From: BOKV01 sp041397525
Lineage (GTDB): Bacteria; Pseudomonadota; Alphaproteobacteria; Rhizobiales; Rhizobiaceae
NCBI GenBank assembly: GCA_041397525.1
Contig: JAWKWL010000001.1
Coordinates: forward strand, 434,001-498,000
DNA length: 64,000 nucleotides
Reading direction: 5' to 3'
The notes below the pieces were generated by a model, which had not been told where the DNA came from, ran no database searches, and saw nothing but the letters and a program-made list of their open reading frames with translations. A program made the position numbers and the translations under genes. This document shows, one piece after another, positions 55,403 through 64,000 of this stretch (its first letter is position 1; every line of letters starts with the position of its first letter).

Positions 55403-56593
55403 ATGAACACCGACATGAAATCTTTCCAGGCAGGCCGCCGCCAATTCCTCAAAAGGGCCGGTCTGGCGACTGCAGTCGGCGGAGCGGTGATTACGACCAA
55501 TGCCACCGCCATGCCATTGGCGAAGCAGCCAGCAGAACCCTCGCGCCAGGCCCAGCGGGTGGCAGCAACCTTGAGTGAGGCGGAAATCGCCACCCTTCCA
55601 AGGGTAAAACAGGTTCTGGTCGACCCGCCATTCCTGCCCGAACACGAGCAGGTTGCCACGACCGGTCCGAAGATTGTCGAGATTACCCTCACCGTCGAGG
55701 AAAAGCAGATTGAGATCGACGAAAACGGCACCAAGGTTTGGGCATTCACCTATAATGGCTCGGTGCCGGGTCCGATGATCGTATGTCATGAAGGCGACTA
55801 TGTCGAACTGACGCTGAAAAACCTGAAGGGCAATGTGCTGGAGCACAATATCGACTTCCATGCCGCGACAGGTGCGCTTGGCGGCGGAGCACTTACCAAG
55901 GTCAATCCGGGCGAGCAGGCAAAGATACGCTGGAAAGCCATCAAAGCCGGTGTGTTCGTCTATCACTGCGCCCCTGGCGATTTGATGATCCCCTACCATG
56001 TCGTGCAAGGAATGAACGGTGCGGTGATGGTGTTACCACGTGACGGCCTGAAGGATGCCCAGGGCAATCCATACACTTATGACCACGCATATTATATCGG
56101 TGAGCAGGACTTCTATATCCCGCGCGATGAGGAAGGCGAATACCGTATCTATGAAGGTGCTGCCGACAACATGTCAGACGCCCTGGATGTGATGCGTACG
56201 CTGACACCGACCCATGTTGTCTTCAACGGCGCACAAGGCTCGTTGACAGGCGACAACGCGATGAAGGCCAAAGTCGGGGAACGAGTCCTGTTTGTCCATT
56301 CGCAGGCCAATCGCGACACCCGGCCGCATCTGATTGGTGGCCATGGCGACTTCGTGTGGGAAACAGGCTCTTTTCATGACACACCCGCAACCAACCTCGA
56401 AACCTGGTTCATCCGTGGCGGTTCCGCCGGGGCCATGGCCTACCAGTTTCGCCAACCAGGTGTCTACGCCTATGTGAACCACAACCTCATCGAGGCAGCC
56501 ATGTTGGGGGCCACAGCCCATGTGGTTGTTGATGGCGAATGGAACGATGAATTGATGCTGCAGATGCAGCCACCAACACCGTTCGATTCCTGA
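55403..56593 (+). CDS. nirK: Copper-containing nitrite reductase
   Basis: This periplasmic enzyme reduces nitrite to nitric oxide, the committing step of denitrification. The 396-residue protein has a twin-arginine signal (GRRQFLKRAG at 11-20) and two cupredoxin domains. Type-1 copper ligands are His148, Cys189, His199 and Met204. Type-2 ligands are His153, His188 and the His in PHLIGGHGDF. AGGAGG seven bases upstream supports the ATG at 55403. Control by low oxygen and NO is inferred from the boxes upstream. nirV follows. Confidence 0.97.
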   Translation: MNTDMKSFQAGRRQFLKRAGLATAVGGAVITTNATAMPLAKQPAEPSRQAQRVAATLSEAEIATLPRVKQVLVDPPFLPEHEQVATTGPKIVEITLTVEEKQIEIDENGTKVWAFTYNGSVPGPMIVCHEGDYVELTLKNLKGNVLEHNIDFHAATGALGGGALTKVNPGEQAKIRWKAIKAGVFVYHCAPGDLMIPYHVVQGMNGAVMVLPRDGLKDAQGNPYTYDHAYYIGEQDFYIPRDEEGEYRIYEGAADNMSDALDVMRTLTPTHVVFNGAQGSLTGDNAMKAKVGERVLFVHSQANRDTRPHLIGGHGDFVWETGSFHDTPATNLETWFIRGGSAGAMAYQFRQPGVYAYVNHNLIEAAMLGATAHVVVDGEWNDELMLQMQPPTPFDS

Positions 56594-56707
56594 GCTGGCA
56601 TTTCTGCCCTGTCCGCACAGGGTTGGGCAGAAGTTCTCTCAATTTTTCGAGCGCAGAACCGGTTGGCGTTTGCACACAAACGCCAACTCCTTCTTGAGGG
56701 TAGCGCC

Positions 56708-57481
56708 ATGACGTTCCTGACTCATCATTTCCACCGGTCCGCCCTGTCACACATGTTGGCCGGGCGGTTCGATATCCTGCCAGCCCTTTTTGCGGTGGTG
56801 GCTATTGCCGCCTTGACTGTCGGATATGCAAATTTCCCGAACGGCTTTCCTGCTTGGTCTTTTCGGACACCATCAGCGCCACCCTTCGTCGAAATCATCA
56901 TGCCGACACAAGGCATGCAGCAAATTGCCGTTGCGCGCGATGAGGTGACAGTCGCGCAATGGAATGAATGTGTTGACGACGGCGCGTGCCGCAAACTGCG
57001 CGGAGGCCGGAATTCCGAAACCAGCCGGCTTCCCGTGACCGGCATCAACTGGCTTGACACGCAGGCTTTTATCGCCTGGCTTAACGCCAAGACCAGGCTC
57101 AACTATCGCTTGCCGGAACTGGTAGAATGGCGCGCCATGGATCTTGGAATGCCGGCGCGCGAAAAGTCATTGCGGTTCGCTGATCCACGCCTCGCCTGGG
57201 CAGCGGATTACGGCATGCAGAAGACCTATCGCAAAAGGGCCTACATACCAGGTCACTTCGGCCGATCTGCCATCGGCATTCGAGACTTGCGCGGCAATGT
57301 CTGGGAGTGGACTGCGAGTTGTTCGATCCCCGGAACAAGTGCTGACAGCTGTCCTGCATTCGTGGTTGCCGGCGACCATGAAGCCAACATGCCGGTCTTC
57401 GTTACTGATCCTGCCTCGGGAGGTTGCGCTGCAGGACTGCCACCGACAAATCTCGGATTTCGGCTGGTGAGGAATCTCTAG
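56708..57481 (+). CDS. nirV: NirV-like SUMF1-domain protein
   Basis: This 257-residue protein has an N-terminal membrane helix (about 27-44) and a SUMF1/FGE-sulfatase domain with EVTVAQWNECV, VTGINWLDTQAFIAWLN and RGNVWEWTASC near the end, as in NirV proteins found beside nirK. Its function in nitrite reduction is unknown. GAGGG seven bases upstream supports 56708 over an ATG at 56663. Confidence 0.9.
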   Translation: MTFLTHHFHRSALSHMLAGRFDILPALFAVVAIAALTVGYANFPNGFPAWSFRTPSAPPFVEIIMPTQGMQQIAVARDEVTVAQWNECVDDGACRKLRGGRNSETSRLPVTGINWLDTQAFIAWLNAKTRLNYRLPELVEWRAMDLGMPAREKSLRFADPRLAWAADYGMQKTYRKRAYIPGHFGRSAIGIRDLRGNVWEWTASCSIPGTSADSCPAFVVAGDHEANMPVFVTDPASGGCAAGLPPTNLGFRLVRNL

Positions 57482-57777
57482 ACGAAGATTCGCATCACCA
57501 GCAACACCGCTGTACCGGCAAGAAAGGCTGGCATCAGCCCTGCCCGCAGCGAAACGACCGCAGCTGCAGCCAACGCAGCTATTTCAGCCGTACCACCGGT
57601 CAACAGCGACGGGGCAACCAGTGTGATCAGGACAGCAGCCGGGACCGCATTCAGTGCCGCCCCTACGCGAGGGTGGATACGCCTGAATTGCGACAGCACG
57701 ACATGGCCGCCGAAACGGGTGGCAAAGGTCGCAAGAGCTGCACCGAGAATGACCAGGGTAGCCGTTTGTTCGCTCAT
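57478..57777 (-). CDS. azlD: AzlD-type branched-chain amino-acid export subunit
   Basis: This 99-residue protein has three to four hydrophobic segments, including ILGAALATFATRFGG and HPRVGAALNAVPAAVLITL, typical of AzlD. Together with AzlC it exports branched-chain amino acids or related compounds. Its start overlaps the azlC stop by four bases (57774-57777). A longer in-frame form is rejected. Confidence 0.88.
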   Translation of the reverse strand: MSEQTATLVILGAALATFATRFGGHVVLSQFRRIHPRVGAALNAVPAAVLITLVAPSLLTGGTAEIAALAAAAVVSLRAGLMPAFLAGTAVLLVMRIFV

Positions 57778-58478
57778 TTCATCGCCTCCGTGCCGGTTGC
57801 CGGTTTGGGCAGCGGTGCTGCTGCTGCCAGCGCAATCCCGGCCAGTGCACCCAGCGATACGTGCCAGGGCGAACCGACTAATTTCCAGGCAAGCATCGAA
57901 GCCGCACCGCTCGCCAGCACCACGGGCAGCCATAGTGTCCGCTTGCGAAAGCCCATGACCAGGCCCAGAAAATAGATCGGCAAAAGAAAGTCCAGCCCAA
58001 GCGCTTGCGGGTTGGAAATCATCTTGCCGAACGTCGCACCAAGCCAGGCTTCGGCGATCCAAACCACATAAATCGGCAGGCCGAAAGCGAGATACCAGGC
58101 AAGTGTCAGCGGCTTGCCCTGTTCGATGCGGCGTTCGGATTCGGCAAATTGCGGATCGATCAGCAGGAAGAATGCAAGCGCCTTTTGCCAGAGATTGTAA
58201 CCGCCGAACCGGCGGCCAATCGAAGCCGAATATAGGACATGCCGGAAATTGACGGCGAAGATCGAAAACACGATAAGCCAGGGCGCAACATTCTGGCCAA
58301 ACAGTTCAATACCCACCATTTGCGATGCACCGGCATAGACCGTCGCACTCATCAGCACCGCTTGCCACACGGTCATGCCATTATCGACGGCAAGCGCGCC
58401 AAATAGCAGGCCGAACGGGGCGGCAGACACAATCACGCTCAGGCTCTGGCGCATGCCTGCAAGAATATCGGTTTTCAT
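57774..58478 (-). CDS. azlC: AzlC-type branched-chain amino-acid exporter
   Basis: This inner-membrane protein of 234 residues has about five hydrophobic segments, with the N-terminal ILAGMRQSLSVIVSAAPFGL and the YAGASQMVGIELFG motif of AzlC. It is the large component of the AzlCD exporter. The pair is convergent with nirV (overlapping 57478-57481) and downstream of ligA on the same strand. Confidence 0.9.
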   Translation of the reverse strand: MKTDILAGMRQSLSVIVSAAPFGLLFGALAVDNGMTVWQAVLMSATVYAGASQMVGIELFGQNVAPWLIVFSIFAVNFRHVLYSASIGRRFGGYNLWQKALAFFLLIDPQFAESERRIEQGKPLTLAWYLAFGLPIYVVWIAEAWLGATFGKMISNPQALGLDFLLPIYFLGLVMGFRKRTLWLPVVLASGAASMLAWKLVGSPWHVSLGALAGIALAAAAPLPKPATGTEAMK

Positions 58479-58531
58479 GGATTATCCCGATGTGAAACTC
58501 ATTCTGGCGATATACGCTATGGCCGCTTTTG

Positions 58532-60649
58532 TCAGCCCCCGATCAGCGTAAACCAGTCATCCTCGCTGATTGTCTCGATACCGAGATCCTGTGCCTTCTT
58601 GAGTTTGGAACCGGCACCAGGCCCCGCCACCAGCAGGGTGGTCTTGGCTGAAACCGAGCCTGCCACCTTTGCTCCCAACCGCTCGGCCATCGCTTTCGCC
58701 TCATCGCGGGTCATGCGCTCGAGGGAACCGGTAAACACAACGGTCTTCCCGGCGACGGGAGAGTCGGCGGACGGTTTTTCGGCTTCCTCAATGTCCAGTT
58801 CCGCGATCAGTGCCTCCACCATCGCGCGATTGTGCGGCTCGGCAAAATACCGCGCCACCGCGTCAATCACAGCGTCACCCACATCATCCAGTGCATCCAT
58901 TTCCTCCCGCGCGGCAGCGTCACCGCCACTCACGGCCAGTGCCGCCTGTTCGAAGGCGGCCCAACTGCCATAGGCTCGCGCAAAGGTCTTTGCAGTCGCC
59001 TCTCCAACATGGCGAATGCCAAGCGCAAAGATCACACGGAAAAGCGTGATCCGCCTGCGCGCCTCGATCGCATCAAACAGCTTTTGCGCCGAAGTTTCGC
59101 CATAGCCTTCCCTGTTCTTCAGCTTTTGCAATGCGTTTGCAGCATCGCGTTTTTGCAGGGTGAAAATGTCGGCAGGCGTGCGGATCGGCAGGAATTCATC
59201 ATCGAAGAATGCGTCGATCTGCCGTTCTCCCAGGCCATCGATGTCAAAGGCCTTTCGCCCGACAAACAATTTCAGATGCTCCTTGCGCTGGTAGGGGCAG
59301 GCGAATTCCCCCGAACAGCGCCGCACCACGCCTTCCCCACCGCTGGCCGTTTCCTCGCGAATGATCGGGGTTTTCAAATCACAGGGACAGGAGGTCGGGA
59401 ACGGAAACCTGCGTGCGTCAGCAGGCCTGCGTTCGGGGACATATCCCAGGATTTGCGGAATTACATCACCCGCGCGTTGCACGATCACCGTGTCACCAAT
59501 CAGAATGCCGAGCCGCTCGATTTCCTCGCCATTGTGAAGCGTCGCATTGGTAACGACCACGCCACCGACATTTACCGGCTCTAGTCTTGCCACCGGCGTC
59601 AGCGCGCCGGTGCGCCCCACTTGTATGTCGATATCCCGCAAAACCGTCATGGCCTTTTCGGCCGGAAACTTGTGCGCGATTGCCCAACGCGGACTTCGCG
59701 ATACGAAGCCGAGCCGTTGCTGCAACGCCAGATCGTTGACCTTGTAGACCACGCCATCAATGTCATATCCGAGCGTGGAGCGTCGCGCCTCGATCTCGTG
59801 GTAATGCGCAATCATCGCTTCGATGTCGTGAAACACCGCCATCAGCGGATTGGTCTGGAAGCCCCATTGCCTGAAGGTTTCAACCATTCCCATCTGTGTG
59901 TCAGATGGCAGCGCGCTCATTTCCCCCCAGGCATAGGCGAAGAACTTCAGCGGTCGTTGCGCCGTAATGGTCGCATCGAGTTGGCGTAGTGACCCTGCCG
60001 CCGTATTGCGCGGGTTCACGTAAACCGGCTTCCCGTCAGCCTCCATACGCTTGTTCAGCGCCTGGAACGCCTCAATCGTCATGTAGACTTCACCACGAAT
60101 TTCCGCCACCTGCGGGAACTCCCCGCCAAGCCGCTCCGGAATGTCGGCTATCGTGCGCGCATTGGCGGTTACGTCTTCACCCGTCGCCCCGTCACCTCGT
60201 GTGGCGGCATAAGTGAGCCGGCCATTCTCATAGCGCAGCGACAGCGACAATCCGTCGATCTTCGGTTCCGCCGTCAGTTCAAGCCGCTGGGTCGCATCCA
60301 GGCGCAGGAACCGGCGAATGCGGGCATCGAAGTCACGCACATCCTCATCGCTGAACGCATTGTCGAGCGAGAGCATCGGAACCACATGGGCAATCTTGCC
60401 AAATTTTGTCTGCGCGGCATGCCCGACATTTTTCGACGGCGAATCCGCCCGCACCAGCGCAGGAAACCGCGCTTCTATCTCGCTGTTGCGCCGGCGCAAT
60501 GCATCATAGGCAGCATCGGAAATTTCCGGATTGTCACCACCGTGATAAAGCGCGTCATGGCGCGCAATTTCACCTGCCAACCATTCAAGTTCGGCACTGG
60601 CTTCTTCTCTGGTGAGGGTTTCAACCGGTTTGCGGTCGTGGTCTTGCAT
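58532..60649 (-). CDS. ligA: NAD-dependent DNA ligase
   Basis: LigA seals nicks with NAD as adenylyl donor. The 705 residues contain the Ia domain, the adenylation motif with Lys130 (AEPKIDGLS), the OB fold, the zinc finger (cysteines in PTSCPCDLK and RRCSGEFACP), helix-hairpin-helix repeats and a C-terminal BRCT domain (about 625-705). Length is normal. It lies downstream of the DUF922 gene. Confidence 0.97.
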   Translation of the reverse strand: MQDHDRKPVETLTREEASAELEWLAGEIARHDALYHGGDNPEISDAAYDALRRRNSEIEARFPALVRADSPSKNVGHAAQTKFGKIAHVVPMLSLDNAFSDEDVRDFDARIRRFLRLDATQRLELTAEPKIDGLSLSLRYENGRLTYAATRGDGATGEDVTANARTIADIPERLGGEFPQVAEIRGEVYMTIEAFQALNKRMEADGKPVYVNPRNTAAGSLRQLDATITAQRPLKFFAYAWGEMSALPSDTQMGMVETFRQWGFQTNPLMAVFHDIEAMIAHYHEIEARRSTLGYDIDGVVYKVNDLALQQRLGFVSRSPRWAIAHKFPAEKAMTVLRDIDIQVGRTGALTPVARLEPVNVGGVVVTNATLHNGEEIERLGILIGDTVIVQRAGDVIPQILGYVPERRPADARRFPFPTSCPCDLKTPIIREETASGGEGVVRRCSGEFACPYQRKEHLKLFVGRKAFDIDGLGERQIDAFFDDEFLPIRTPADIFTLQKRDAANALQKLKNREGYGETSAQKLFDAIEARRRITLFRVIFALGIRHVGEATAKTFARAYGSWAAFEQAALAVSGGDAAAREEMDALDDVGDAVIDAVARYFAEPHNRAMVEALIAELDIEEAEKPSADSPVAGKTVVFTGSLERMTRDEAKAMAERLGAKVAGSVSAKTTLLVAGPGAGSKLKKAQDLGIETISEDDWFTLIGG

Positions 60650-60729
60650 CGGATTTCCAGCGGCGGTTCAGGGATTCGCCGCCGGATTTCAACCCAACCA
60701 GCCCCGGCTGTAAAGGCCGGGAGCGCCAA

Positions 60730-61368
60730 TCATTTGGTCTTGATCAGCTGAACCTGCAGTTTGGTGATGCGACTGGTGGAAAGCCCTTCCCTCCGGTCGA
60801 AATCCGCCTGTTTGCGCTTGAGTTCATTCGCCAGGTTCCGCACCCGGAAAGACGCCACAGCCGTGAAATCCGCACATCGGGCAAGCGCAGTGCCGCTCGT
60901 ACGCAGCAATTCGTTCTCAAGCTTCCTGGCATATTCGATTGCAATCTTGCCATGGGTTTTTTCATGCTTCACCAGTTCCTGGTAAAACACGTCCCATGAT
61001 TTGCGCACGGCAGCACTTGCACGGGAACGCCCGTTCCATTTCGGGTAATAATAGGTCAGCCCCAGATCAACCCTGAGGCTCTTGATCTTGCAGCGGCCAT
61101 TTTCAACCGCCAGCACGGGATTGGACACATTGAACTTCGTGGCTGTCGCGGCAATCGCATGGCGCAGCCTGATTGTCTTGCCGCCACCGACCAGCATGGC
61201 CTTGCCAAGCTCGAGGCCCGAACGGCCACTCACCGAATAATATTTGGTGGATTCAGAAACCTTGACTTCCGCTTGCGCAGCTGCGCCGATCACAAGATTG
61301 CCCGCCGCGACCATGCCGAGGCACAGCAATGTTGCCAGCCATCTCCGGCTTGATCCAGTTGAAAGCAT
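60730..61368 (-). CDS. DUF922 predicted secreted zinc protease
   Basis: This 212-residue exported protein has a signal segment (about 10-33, ending AQAE). The DUF922 core carries an HExxH motif in HEKTHG (135-139), indicating a zinc-dependent peptidase. The family's substrates are unknown. The gene sits 80 bp before ligA and 110 bp after recN on the same strand. Confidence 0.88.
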   Translation of the reverse strand: MLSTGSSRRWLATLLCLGMVAAGNLVIGAAAQAEVKVSESTKYYSVSGRSGLELGKAMLVGGGKTIRLRHAIAATATKFNVSNPVLAVENGRCKIKSLRVDLGLTYYYPKWNGRSRASAAVRKSWDVFYQELVKHEKTHGKIAIEYARKLENELLRTSGTALARCADFTAVASFRVRNLANELKRKQADFDRREGLSTSRITKLQVQLIKTK

Positions 61369-61479
61369 CCAAAGTCTCCAATTCGCGCTCTTGTTGCATC
61401 AACAGTAAATGCTAGCGTCGAAATATGGTAGCGCAAGTTACAACTGGCCAAGGCCACGATTTTTTGGTGCCAAGGTGAA

Positions 61480-63162
61480 TCACGCCGCCGTCTGACTGAT
61501 CAGTTTTTCTGCAGCCCTGCGAGCTTCATCGGTGATCGTCGCCCCGGCCAGCATGCGCGCGATTTCCTCGCGTTGTGCTTCACCACTGATTTTCGACACT
61601 GCCGTTACAACGCGCGCCGACGCTTCACCGCCATCGACTGCACTTTTGGATATCAGCAAATGTCCGTCAGCGCGTGCCGCCACCTGCGGCGCATGCGTGA
61701 CAGAAAGCACCTGCACCTGCGACGAAAGCCGTTTCAGACGCCTGCCGATGGCATCGGCAACCGCGCCGCCGGCGCCTGAATCAATCTCGTCGAAAACAAG
61801 CGTCGGTGCAGAGCCACGATCCGCAAGCGAAACCTTCAGCGCCAGCAGGAAACGTGAAAGCTCGCCACCTGACGCAACCTTCATCATCGGGCCGGGCCGC
61901 GTGCCGGGATTGGTGCGAACCCGGAACTCTACCTCGTCCATGCCCGACGGGCCTGTCTTTTCGGGATCGCTCAAAACGCTGACGATGAACTCCGCCTGTT
62001 CGAGTTTGAGCGCAGGCAGTTCGGCTCCGACGGTCGACGACAGCGTTTCGGCAGCCAGCTTCCGTTTTTCAGACAGGCTGTTTGCCAACCGCTGATATTC
62101 CTGGGCAAGGCCCTTTTCATGTCGCTCGAGCTCGCCGAGACGCCCCTCGCCCGCATCCATCGCCGCAAGGTCATCGGCCATGCGAACAGCAAGGTCGGCG
62201 AGTTGTTCGACGGGAACCGAGAATTTGCGCGCAGCTCCGCGCAACGCAAAAAGCCGCTCTTCCGTTCGCTCGAGTTCAATCGGGTCAAACTCGGTTTCGC
62301 GTAGCGCGCGTTCCAATTCCTGCTGTGCAAGATACAGGGCACTGAGTGCTGTGTTCAATTCGTTGATTGCCGTATCGAGCACTCCAGGCGCTTCGCCAGC
62401 CTTGCGTTCAAGCCGGCGCAGCAATCCTGACAGCGACGGCAAAGGTGACGCACCGCCCGACAGCAACTCGTTTGCCTCATTGATGTCGGTTGCGATCTTC
62501 TCCACCTTCATCATTCGAGCACGGCGTTCAGCGAGCCGGTCTTCCTCGCCTGGCTCCGGCGCGAGCTTTGCGAGTTCGCCAGCACTTGCCCTGAGATAGT
62601 CGGCGTCACGCGCACTCGCTGCAATGCGTTCGCGCAATTCCCTTACTTCGCGCTGCGCCTTTGCCAGCGCCGACCAGGACGCCGCAACCAATGCAGCTTC
62701 CGCCTCCAATCCGCCAAACGCGTCCAGCAACCGGCGATGGGCTACAGGATCAACCAGTGCCCGGTCATCATGTTGCCCGTGGATTTCCACGAGGCCCTGG
62801 CCGATTTCGCGCATCAAGCCCGCCGAGATCGGGGAATCATTGACAAAAGCCCGCGTACGCCCGTCCGCGCCCTGCACGCGACGAAGGATGATGGCACCTT
62901 CGTCACTGATTGAATTGTCACGCAGGATTGTTCTCGCCGGATGACCGGGTGAAGGATCAAAGACGGCTACGACTTGTCCCTGCTCGCAGCCTGAGCGGAC
63001 CAGCCCGCCATCGCCGCGTGCGCCCAGCGCCAGCGAAAGCGAATCAAGCAGGATCGACTTGCCAGCTCCCGTCTCACCGGTGAGCACGAAAAGGCCCGAC
63101 GCGAAATCGATTTCGAGTCTTTCAATCAGGACAATGTCACGGATCGAAAGTTGGACAAGCAT
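61480..63162 (-). CDS. recN: DNA repair protein RecN
   Basis: This SMC-like ATPase repairs DNA double-strand breaks. The 560 residues show the Walker A motif GETGAGKS (29-36), a coiled coil (about 170-400), then the signature VASGGELSRFLLALK, Walker B TLVFDEIDSGAGG and the D-loop region LSVTHAPQVAA. It lies 21 bp downstream of bamD, a conserved alphaproteobacterial order. Confidence 0.96.
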   Translation of the reverse strand: MLVQLSIRDIVLIERLEIDFASGLFVLTGETGAGKSILLDSLSLALGARGDGGLVRSGCEQGQVVAVFDPSPGHPARTILRDNSISDEGAIILRRVQGADGRTRAFVNDSPISAGLMREIGQGLVEIHGQHDDRALVDPVAHRRLLDAFGGLEAEAALVAASWSALAKAQREVRELRERIAASARDADYLRASAGELAKLAPEPGEEDRLAERRARMMKVEKIATDINEANELLSGGASPLPSLSGLLRRLERKAGEAPGVLDTAINELNTALSALYLAQQELERALRETEFDPIELERTEERLFALRGAARKFSVPVEQLADLAVRMADDLAAMDAGEGRLGELERHEKGLAQEYQRLANSLSEKRKLAAETLSSTVGAELPALKLEQAEFIVSVLSDPEKTGPSGMDEVEFRVRTNPGTRPGPMMKVASGGELSRFLLALKVSLADRGSAPTLVFDEIDSGAGGAVADAIGRRLKRLSSQVQVLSVTHAPQVAARADGHLLISKSAVDGGEASARVVTAVSKISGEAQREEIARMLAGATITDEARRAAEKLISQTAA

Positions 63163-63183
63163 GCGCCCCCGGCAATCCGTTGC

Positions 63184-64000
63184 TTAGCCGGTCGCCTTGG
63201 CGGCGAACAGTTTTGAAATCCAGGAATTGGTGTTTTCGCGCGGCTCCTGGCCCCCGCTTTGCAACAGCTTGACCGAATCCTTGTACCACTGGCTTTCTGG
63301 GAAGTTGTGCCCGAGAACAGCCGCAGCAGTCTGCGCCTCGTCCACAATGCCCATCGCGTAATAGGATTCCGTCAGGCGGGCGAGCGCCTCTTCGATATGC
63401 CGCGTGGTCTGGAACTTCTCGACCACATTGCGAAAACGGTTGATCGCGGCCAGATATTCGCGCCGCTCAAGGTAGTAGCGCCCCGTCAGCATTTCCTTGC
63501 CGGCCAACTGGTCAAGTGTCACGCGGATCTTCGAGCGTGAATCCTCCACATATTCGCTGTCCGGGTAACGCTCGACAACCTGGTTGAACGCAGCATAGGC
63601 CCGGGCAGTGATGGTCTGGTCACGGGTGATGTCCGGGATCTGGCGGAAATAGGACATGCCTACCAGATATTGCGCATAGGCCGCTTCCTTGTCACCGGGA
63701 TACAGCGACACATAGCGTTTACCCATGTTGATCGCATCATCATACTCAGCCTTGCGGTAATGCAGGAATGTCTGCAGAACCATCGCCTTGCGCGAATATT
63801 CAGAATAGGGATGCTGCTTGTCGATCTCGGTCAGCGTCTTGCGTGCATCCTTGATATTGCCGCCGTCAATGTCAGCAAGAGCCTGGTTGTACAGGCGGTC
63901 CGCAGGCTCGATATTGTCGACAAAATCACTGCTGGAGGTTTCGCTGGACTTGCAGCCCGCCAGCAAAAGCACAGCCGAAACCGCCGCCACCTGCACAATT
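63184..64000 (-). CDS. bamD: Outer-membrane assembly lipoprotein BamD, 5' end outside the window
   Basis: BamD is the TPR lipoprotein that, with BamA, inserts beta-barrel proteins into the outer membrane. The visible part ends its export segment with LLLAGC (lipobox) and contains helical TPR repeats, including ADRLYNQALADIDGGNIKDA, YSEYSRKAMVLQTFLHYR and YPDSEYVEDSRSKI. The start is probably beyond position 64000, as the frame is open to the edge. It leads into recN. Confidence 0.93.
   Translation of the reverse strand, partial: IVQVAAVSAVLLLAGCKSSETSSSDFVDNIEPADRLYNQALADIDGGNIKDARKTLTEIDKQHPYSEYSRKAMVLQTFLHYRKAEYDDAINMGKRYVSLYPGDKEAAYAQYLVGMSYFRQIPDITRDQTITARAYAAFNQVVERYPDSEYVEDSRSKIRVTLDQLAGKEMLTGRYYLERREYLAAINRFRNVVEKFQTTRHIEEALARLTESYYAMGIVDEAQTAAAVLGHNFPESQWYKDSVKLLQSGGQEPRENTNSWISKLFAAKATG

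Noticed and set aside
57778..58062. Longer AzlD form
   Set aside because: It overlaps azlC out of frame; the short form has the conserved azlCD four-base overlap.

Overview
This 64 kb window is a chromosomal segment of an alphaproteobacterium, most likely of the order Hyphomicrobiales (Rhizobiales). The evidence is GC-rich coding sequence with short gaps, the gene order miaA/serB next to thyA-folA-hflK-hflC-DUF2065-degP and ilvB/ilvH, an alpha-type SspB with DUF4169 and ribbon-helix-helix partners, DUF1127 and DUF1344 proteins, and three TadG-like proteins. No rRNA, tRNA, CRISPR array, prophage or intact insertion sequence was seen.

Layout. 1-4.9 kb: a lipoprotein end, two divergent amino-acid/metabolite exporters (LysE type, EamA type), then the minus-strand branched-chain amino acid operon ilvB - small membrane protein - ilvH. 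It is preceded by an ilv leader peptide and attenuator that are too short for ordinary ORF calling. 5-21 kb: a diguanylate cyclase, miaA, serB with a GNAT acetyltransferase, the thyA-folA-hflKC-DUF2065-degP operon, two tandem TadG-like paralogs, a cyclopropane fatty acid synthase, YHS and DUF2853 proteins, and the sspB group. 21-36 kb: envelope and metabolic genes (a 1302-residue AsmA protein with a charged coiled-coil tail, a FAD-linked hydroxyacid dehydrogenase, a ClC channel with CBS domains, a vWA TadG protein, dienelactone hydrolase, aldo/keto reductase, and a divergent glycosyltransferase pair). 36-48 kb: a UvrD/PcrA helicase carrying two in-frame copies of a short palindromic repeat, a ParDE module, amtB-P-II, an AT-rich orphan gene beside a 16-bp inverted repeat, truncated haemoglobin divergent from an NsrR-type regulator, a cation/proton antiporter and prmA, and a eukaryotic-type phosphomannomutase-like HAD enzyme. 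48-64 kb: a second Do-like protease, aminopeptidase P, a metacaspase pair, a denitrification island (nsrR-like regulator, nirK, nirV), azlCD, ligA, a DUF922 protein, recN and bamD.

How it fits together. Two Rrf2/NsrR-like regulators, each with three conserved cysteines, sit beside NO-related genes (truncated haemoglobin; copper nitrite reductase). The one beside nirK and the nirK promoter share an ACATG-N11-CATGT dyad, and nirK also has an FNR/FixK-type box. This suggests combined control by low oxygen and NO. The other unusual features are the repeat insertion in the helicase, the ilv attenuator, and the metacaspase operon.
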